Shown here piece by piece: positions 59,338-64,000 of a stretch of 64,000 bases of DNA. Numbering within the stretch: the first letter of the stretch is position 1; every line of letters starts with the position of its first letter. This DNA comes from Geodermatophilus sabuli (lineage in GTDB: Bacteria; Actinomycetota; Actinomycetes; Mycobacteriales; Geodermatophilaceae): contig NZ_JAAGWF010000019.1 of NCBI RefSeq assembly GCF_010686765.1, positions 1 to 64,000 of the forward strand, written 5' to 3'. The notes under the pieces were generated by a model. It was not told the DNA's origin, made no database searches, and was given only the letters and a program-made list of their open reading frames with translations. The position numbers and the translations under genes are program-made.

Positions 59338-60613
59338 GACTGGCGGATCTCCAACTCGTCGTACGGATGGCGCCGCCCGGGAGCCGGGCAGCGGACTGTG
59401 GGGCCGTCGCGGCCTGGTCGTTGGTCGACCGCTGCAGGACGACGCCGTCGTCCTGCAGCCGGGTGATCTCCGGCGCCGAGTAGCCGAGCTCGGCGAGGAC
59501 CTCCGCGGTGTGCTCACCCACCAGAGGCGCCGACCCCAGCGGTGGGGCGGGCGTGGCGGAGAGCCGGATGGGCACGCCGATCGTCTCGATGGCGCCCAGA
59601 GGGTGCGGGAGGGAGGCGATCATCCCGTTGACGGCAACCTGCTCCGAGGCGACCAGGGCCTCGTAGTCGAGGATGGGCGCGCACATGAGATCGGCGGCCT
59701 CCAGCCGGGGCAGCCAGTCGGCGGTGTCCCGCGTCGACAGACGCCCCTCCAGCTCGACGCGCAGCTGCGCACGGTGGCGCATCCGCGCCGCGTTGTCGAT
59801 GAAGCGAGGATCGTCGACGAGGTCCGGCCGGCCGAGCGTCGTGCAGAGGGTGCGCCACCGCTCCGGCGTGTACGCCGCGATCATGATGGCGCCGTCCCGG
59901 GTCCGGTAGGCCTCGTTGGGCGTGCTGTAGGCCGCGCCGCTGCCGGGCTTGCGGGGGAGCTCCCTGCTGTCCAGGTACATCGTCAGTGGCACCTGCTGGA
60001 ACGCCAGCATCGAGTCCAGCAGCGACACGGAGACGTGCTGGCCCCGGCCTGTGCGCTGGCGGGCCAGCAGAGCCAGCAGCACGCCCTGGGCCGCCTGCAG
60101 TCCCGTGGTCATGTCGGCGGCCGGCAGGCCGGCCTTGACCGGTTCCGCGCCCTCGATGCCGGTGATGCTCATGAAGCCGCTCATGGCCTGCAGGACGCCG
60201 TCGACACCCGGCTTGTCCCGCAGGGGCCCCGAGCTGCCGAACGCGGTGATCGAGCAGTAGACGAGCTGCGGTACGGCCTCGGTCAGCGCCGCCGGCCCCA
60301 GGCCCAGCCGGTCCATCACCCCGGGGCGGAAGCTCTCGAGCAGGACGTCGCTGCGACCGGCCAGGCGCCGGAACACGTCCGCGCCCCCGGGGGCCTTGAG
60401 GTCGAGCGCCAGCCCGCGCTTGTTCCGGTTCATGCCCTGGGAGGCGACCGCGGAGCCGTGCCAGAACGGCGGCCCGAGGCCGCGGCCCCACTCACCCGTC
60501 GTCGGCTCGACCTTGACCACGTCTGCGCCGTGGTCACCCAGGATCGCTGCGGCGGTGGGGCCGGCAGCCCCCTGCGACACGTCCAGTACACGGATGCCGT
60601 CCAGTGCCCCCAC
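59321..60613 (-). CDS. CaiB/BaiF-family (class III) CoA-transferase
   Basis: 430 residues, GTG start. GIRVLDVSQGAAGPTAAAIL, then GADVVKVEPTTGEWGRGLGP, NRNKRGLALDLKAPGG, the catalytic Asp segment DGVLQAMSGFMSITG and VSVSLLDSMLAFQ identify the family. It moves CoA between acids, and so activates the pathway substrate. The C-terminal 40 residues are polar and unlike the core. It lies 3 nt after the Zn-ribbon gene. Confidence 0.92.
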   Translation of the reverse strand: MGALDGIRVLDVSQGAAGPTAAAILGDHGADVVKVEPTTGEWGRGLGPPFWHGSAVASQGMNRNKRGLALDLKAPGGADVFRRLAGRSDVLLESFRPGVMDRLGLGPAALTEAVPQLVYCSITAFGSSGPLRDKPGVDGVLQAMSGFMSITGIEGAEPVKAGLPAADMTTGLQAAQGVLLALLARQRTGRGQHVSVSLLDSMLAFQQVPLTMYLDSRELPRKPGSGAAYSTPNEAYRTRDGAIMIAAYTPERWRTLCTTLGRPDLVDDPRFIDNAARMRHRAQLRVELEGRLSTRDTADWLPRLEAADLMCAPILDYEALVASEQVAVNGMIASLPHPLGAIETIGVPIRLSATPAPPLGSAPLVGEHTAEVLAELGYSAPEITRLQDDGVVLQRSTNDQAATAPQSAARLPGGAIRTTSWRSASHERPR

Positions 60614-60616
60614 GGA

Positions 60617-61030
60617 TCAGTCCTGCGCCAGCCGGAACCGGGGGACGGTGGTCTGCGCGGTCACGGCGTCGAACACGACCCGGACCCGGTCACCGACCCG
60701 GGCGTCGAGGCGGCCGGGTCCCACCACGTTGCTCAGCATCCGTGGGCCCTCGTCCAGCTGGACGATCGCCACCGTGTAGGGCACGTCATCGGAGAACTCC
60801 GGCGCGTACGCCCGGTGGTAGGTGACGCAGGCGAAGACCTCCCCGACCCCGGACAGCGGCACCCACTCCACGCCACCGGACAGGCAGCGGGGGCAGACCT
60901 CCGCGATCGGGTAGCGCAGGTGGCCGCACTCCGTGCAGCACTGGACCTGCAACACCTCCCGGCGGGCACCGTCCCAGAAGGGGCGGTTGAGCTCGGTGAC
61001 CACGGGGAGCGGCTTCCGGTAGTCGTCCAT
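60617..61030 (-). CDS. Zn-ribbon/OB-fold (DUF35) acyl-CoA-associated protein
   Basis: 137 residues. A rubredoxin-like zinc ribbon (CTECGHLRYPIAEVCPRC) is followed by an OB fold (VEWVPLSGVGEVFACVTYHR, VPYTVAIVQLDEGPRMLSNV, VGDRVRVVF). DUF35 proteins partner thiolase-like enzymes, supplying a CoA-binding subunit, and a thiolase-like gene lies 26 nt upstream. Confidence 0.93.
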   Translation of the reverse strand: MDDYRKPLPVVTELNRPFWDGARREVLQVQCCTECGHLRYPIAEVCPRCLSGGVEWVPLSGVGEVFACVTYHRAYAPEFSDDVPYTVAIVQLDEGPRMLSNVVGPGRLDARVGDRVRVVFDAVTAQTTVPRFRLAQD

Positions 61031-61056
61031 GTGTGCTCCTCTCGGCAGATACGGCG

Positions 61057-62214
61057 TCAGCGCGTGAGTACGAGGGCGCTGGCGCAGTTGAGCAACATCC
61101 CGCGCCCGGTCACCAGGCAGATGTCGGCGTCCGCCACCTGCCGGTCGCCGCCCTCGCCCCGCACCTGGCGCACCCCTTCGATGACCGTGAGCCAGCCCTC
61201 CGGGTGAGCGGCCGAGAGGTGGCCGCCGTGGGTGTTCACCGGCAGTCGGCCCCCCAGCCGGATACGGCCGCCCTCGACGAAGGGACCACCCTCGCCGACG
61301 CCGCAGAAGCCGGCGTGCTCCAGCCACAGGATGGTGCTGATCGTGAAGTTGTCGTACAGCTGAGCCACCCGGACGTCGCCCGGCTCGATGCCGGCCATCT
61401 CGTACGCCCTCGTGACGGCGGTCCGCTGGTGCGGTCCGTACCACCAGTCGGGGTGCCCGAGCTTCTCCGTGGTGTAGGCCTGCCCCATGCCGGCGATCGA
61501 GACCGGCGTCGACCGCAGGTCACGAGCCCGTTCACTGCTGGTCACGATGACGCAGGCGCCGCCGTCGGTGACCAGGCAGCAGTCCAGCAGGCGCAGCGGG
61601 TCGACGATCGCCCGCGACTCCCGGTGGTCGTCCAGGGTGATCGGCTCACGCATGACCGCCTCGGGGTTGAGCGAGGCGTGCAGGCGCGCGCTGACGGCCA
61701 CCTCACCGAGCTGCTCGGACGTCGTCCCGTAGAGCGCCATGTGCCGGCTGGCACTCATCGCACTCCACGTGATGGCGCCCAGCGCACCCCAGACCCCCCA
61801 GGAGTCCTCCGCGTTCCCGTGTGCGGCATCCGTGGTGCGCGGGCCACGGCTGGTGCGCGGGGTGTCCCCGAAGACGCAGGCGACGTAGGTGGCCTGGCCG
61901 GTGGCGACCGCCATCGCGGCCGTCTGGACGAGGGAGGCAGCGGTCGATCCGCCCTGCATCACGGTGTGCGTGAAGGAGGGGTTGATGCCGAGAGCCTCGC
62001 CCAGGCGCAGGTAGTCCAGGGCCCAGCCGAACTCCGTCGTCCCCGGCTCGGTGAGCAGCCCGTCGATCTGGTCCTTGTGCAGCCCCGCGTCGTCCAGGGC
62101 TCGCACGAAGGCGTCGACGGCGAGGGTCAGGTTCGACGCTCCCGGCGTCCTGCCCTGCTCGGTCACCCCGACCCCGACGACGGCAGCCCGGTCCTTCAGC
62201 GACACGTTCGTCAC
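61057..62214 (-). CDS. thiolase-family protein (SCP-x/acetyl-CoA acetyltransferase-like)
   Basis: 385 residues, GTG start. A thiolase fold of the SCP2/lipid-transfer group: AAVVGVGVTEQGRTPGASNL, FTHTVMQGGSTAASLVQTAA in place of the usual Cys nucleophile region, RLLDCCLVTDGGACVIVTS, and VNTHGGHLSAAHPEGWLTVI with the catalytic His (THGG). It probably acts with the DUF35 protein as an aldolase or thiolase. It begins 7 nt after the SDR stop. Confidence 0.85.
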   Translation of the reverse strand: MTNVSLKDRAAVVGVGVTEQGRTPGASNLTLAVDAFVRALDDAGLHKDQIDGLLTEPGTTEFGWALDYLRLGEALGINPSFTHTVMQGGSTAASLVQTAAMAVATGQATYVACVFGDTPRTSRGPRTTDAAHGNAEDSWGVWGALGAITWSAMSASRHMALYGTTSEQLGEVAVSARLHASLNPEAVMREPITLDDHRESRAIVDPLRLLDCCLVTDGGACVIVTSSERARDLRSTPVSIAGMGQAYTTEKLGHPDWWYGPHQRTAVTRAYEMAGIEPGDVRVAQLYDNFTISTILWLEHAGFCGVGEGGPFVEGGRIRLGGRLPVNTHGGHLSAAHPEGWLTVIEGVRQVRGEGGDRQVADADICLVTGRGMLLNCASALVLTR

Positions 62215-62221
62215 CGCCGGC

Positions 62222-62983
62222 TCACTCGGCGGAGCTGAGGCTGCGGCCGCCACACACGTACACGTGCTGCCCGGTGACGTAGGACGCCTCGTCGGCGGCG
62301 AAGGACTCCACGGCCCAGGCGACGTCCTCGGGTCGCCCGACCCGGCCCATGGGCACGGTGCCGGCGAGGCGTGCCTTCGCCGCGTCGTCGAGCTGCTGGA
62401 AGAGCGGCGTCTCGATCAACGCGGGCATGACGCAGTTCGCGGTGATGCCATGGCGGGCCCCCTCGAGCGCCAGGGTCCGCGTGAGGCTGAGCAAGCCCCC
62501 CTTGGCCGCCGAGTAGTTGGCCTGTCCGAAGCCACCCAGCCAGGCCCGGGAGCCGATGTTGACGATCCGGCCGTGCTTCTGCTCGCGCATCGGCGCCATG
62601 ACCTGCTGGGCGGCGAGGAACGGTCCCTTCAGATTGACCCGGATGACCTCGTCCCAGTCCTCCTCGGACAGCTTGAGGACCGTCCGGTCGCGCCCGATCC
62701 CCGCGTTGTTGACGAGGATGTCCACGCGTCCGAAGCGAGCCAGTGCCGACGACACGAGGTCGGCAGCACCCTCGCGCAGGCCGACGTCGGCCGCGACGGC
62801 GTGCACGGTGGCGCCGGTGTCGGCCGCCAGCTTGCCTGCGGCCTCCTCGGCGCGCTGCTGGTCGAGGTCGTTGACGACGACGAGGGCGCCCGACCGGGCA
62901 AGGCGGCCGGCGATGCCCAACCCGATGCCCTGCGCGGCCCCTGTGACCACGGCGACGCGATCCTGAACAGACACGAGTCCCAC
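62222..62983 (-). CDS. short-chain dehydrogenase/reductase (FabG-like)
   Basis: 253 residues, GTG start with GGAGAG upstream; a GTG 9 nt later is possible. The cofactor motif is VVTGAAQGIGLGIAGRLARS, with NNAGIG; the catalytic Ser is in VNIGSRAW, and Tyr-x3-Lys in ANYSAAKGGLLSLTRTLALE. It ends YVTGQHVYVCGG. It likely oxidises a hydroxyacyl-CoA in this operon. Confidence 0.93.
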   Translation of the reverse strand: MGLVSVQDRVAVVTGAAQGIGLGIAGRLARSGALVVVNDLDQQRAEEAAGKLAADTGATVHAVAADVGLREGAADLVSSALARFGRVDILVNNAGIGRDRTVLKLSEEDWDEVIRVNLKGPFLAAQQVMAPMREQKHGRIVNIGSRAWLGGFGQANYSAAKGGLLSLTRTLALEGARHGITANCVMPALIETPLFQQLDDAAKARLAGTVPMGRVGRPEDVAWAVESFAADEASYVTGQHVYVCGGRSLSSAE

Positions 62984-63053
62984 CCCTTGCTCTCTCCGGT
63001 AGTGATCACTGGACGTGCTGTGCCCCCGTCGACCGTCCGGCGGGGGCGGTCGG

Positions 63054-64000
63054 TCAGGGCAGCAACAGGTCGTAGTCGATGGACTCGGTGATGACGCCCT
63101 GCTCCTCCGCGATCTCGGCCAGCCGGCGGATGGAGTCGTCGTTGAGGTCGGGGTCCCACGTGGGGAGGGCGATCTCCGCGGCGAGTGCCGGCTCCATCTC
63201 GAGGTGCTCGGCCAGCGCGTCCCGCGCTTCGTCGGCGTTGTCCAGGGCGTACTCCAGCGAGGCGCGCATCGCCCGGTCGAAGCGCTCCGCGACGTCGGCG
63301 TTCTCGGTCATGAACTGCTCGCTGCCGAAGTAGACGGCGAGGGTGCCGCCCGGGAGCGCCTCGGCGGCCGGGTCGGTCAGGAGCTGCATCCCGTTCTGCA
63401 CTCCCAGCGTCTGGAAGGGCTCGACCATGTTGCCGCCGTCGATCTGACCGGCCTCCATGGCGGGGAGCATGTCGGGCCAGCTCATCTCGACGAACTCCAC
63501 CTGAGACGGGTCGGCGCCCTCCGCCTTCATCCACTCGACGGTGAGGAGCTGCCCCAGATTGCCCAGCGAGGTCACCGCGATGGTCGTGCCCTGCAGGTCG
63601 GCGGCCGTCTCGATCCCCGCGTCCGGGCGGACCAGGAGGGCGTTCCCGCCGTCCTCGACTGCGTCCGCCGCCACGGCGCCCTGGCTGACGATCTGCAGCG
63701 GCAGGCCCTTGCTGCGCGCGACGAGCACCGAGAGGGCGTTGCCGAAGCCGAGGTCGACCTCGCCGTTGACGACCAACGGGACGATGGAGGCCCCCGACGT
63801 GGCTGTGTCGACGGTGAGGTCGATGCCCTCTTCCTCGAAGAACCCCTGCTCGACCCCCATGTACACGGGGACCGTGTCGGCGATGCCGAGTATCGAGATC
63901 GCGACCGGCGTCAGCTCCTCCTGCTCGCTCGTCGCGCTCTCCGGCGCGTCGTCGCCGCAACCTGTCAGGAGCAGGACCGACGCCGAGACCGCGCTCAGGA
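63054..64000 (-). CDS. ABC transporter substrate-binding lipoprotein (SsuA/NMT1-like), truncated at the window edge
   Basis: About 315 residues are visible. The frame continues past the window end, but only the start of the signal peptide should be missing, as a lipobox LLLTGC lies at about residue 11 of the visible part. The fold is that of the NMT1/SsuA nitrate, taurine and aromatic-acid binding proteins: VYMGVEQGFFEEEGIDLTVD, GEVDLGFGNALSVLVARSKG, DLQGTTIAVTSLGNLGQLLT and MLPAMEAGQIDGGNMVEPF. It would bring in the substrate catabolised by the downstream operon. Confidence 0.88.
   Translation of the reverse strand, partial: LSAVSASVLLLTGCGDDAPESATSEQEELTPVAISILGIADTVPVYMGVEQGFFEEEGIDLTVDTATSGASIVPLVVNGEVDLGFGNALSVLVARSKGLPLQIVSQGAVAADAVEDGGNALLVRPDAGIETAADLQGTTIAVTSLGNLGQLLTVEWMKAEGADPSQVEFVEMSWPDMLPAMEAGQIDGGNMVEPFQTLGVQNGMQLLTDPAAEALPGGTLAVYFGSEQFMTENADVAERFDRAMRASLEYALDNADEARDALAEHLEMEPALAAEIALPTWDPDLNDDSIRRLAEIAEEQGVITESIDYDLLLP

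Overview
The window is a 64 kb, very GC-rich stretch of actinobacterial chromosome. GTG starts are common, stop/start overlaps (ATGA, GTGA) are frequent, and intergenic gaps are short. A DUF222/HNH nuclease, GTP-dependent PEP carboxykinase, an acVLRF1 ribosome-rescue protein, a HelR-type RNA polymerase helicase, a mycothiol-type nitroreductase homologue, DtxR/IdeR iron boxes and a SAM-IV riboswitch all fit a Geodermatophilaceae-like genus (Blastococcus, Geodermatophilus, Modestobacter). That placement is inferred from gene content, not from a search. No tRNA, rRNA, CRISPR array, insertion sequence or prophage was seen.

Layout. 0-12.4 kb: the 3' end of an HNH nuclease, small DUF and secreted proteins, a flavoprotein, a serine hydrolase transcribed after two small genes, an NlpC/P60 hydrolase behind a c-di-AMP riboswitch, a phytoene-desaturase-like oxidase, a BrkB-family membrane protein and a bifunctional PBP1 with a PASTA domain. 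12.4-19.6 kb: HelR helicase, then an overlapping acVLRF1-rhodanese-MFS operon, then pckG. 19.6-26.3 kb: an ArsR/SRPBCC pair with a perfect operator, nitronate monooxygenase, a FrnE-like DsbA, a cation efflux protein, an FKBP isomerase and an MFS exporter. 26.3-33.7 kb: a GH13 alpha-glucosidase, an unusual MerR-DNA sliding clamp fusion, a NudK-like Nudix hydrolase, acetoacetyl-CoA synthetase, glutathione peroxidase and a thioredoxin-fold protein.

33.7-38.9 kb is a complete ferric-siderophore uptake locus: two FecCD permeases, an ATPase, a siderophore-interacting flavoreductase and a binding lipoprotein. Two DtxR/IdeR-type boxes sit upstream of its three promoters. 38.9-43.7 kb: DMT exporter, thioesterase, MscS channel and alcohol dehydrogenase. 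43.8-48.2 kb is a methionine region: SAM-IV riboswitch, metY, metX, a gamma-carbonic anhydrase-like protein and a MetE-core protein. 48.2-54.1 kb: a small XRE/membrane-protein operon with paired operators, NADP-type gdhA, a phosphatase-NnrD pair, a YdeI-like protein and a second NlpC/P60. 54.2-58.5 kb: two small proteins and a TldD/TldE protease pair joined by a 23-codon mini-ORF. 58.5-64 kb: a minus-strand acyl-CoA catabolic operon (enoyl-CoA hydratase, CaiB CoA-transferase, Zn-ribbon OB protein, thiolase-like protein, SDR) led by a substrate-binding lipoprotein cut by the window edge.

A recurring nested palindrome with a GAGCTC-like apex lies directly after stop codons at six places and probably serves as a shared terminator or repeat element. 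The strongest candidates for undescribed biology are the MerR-clamp fusion, this palindrome family and the TldD/TldE mini-cistron.
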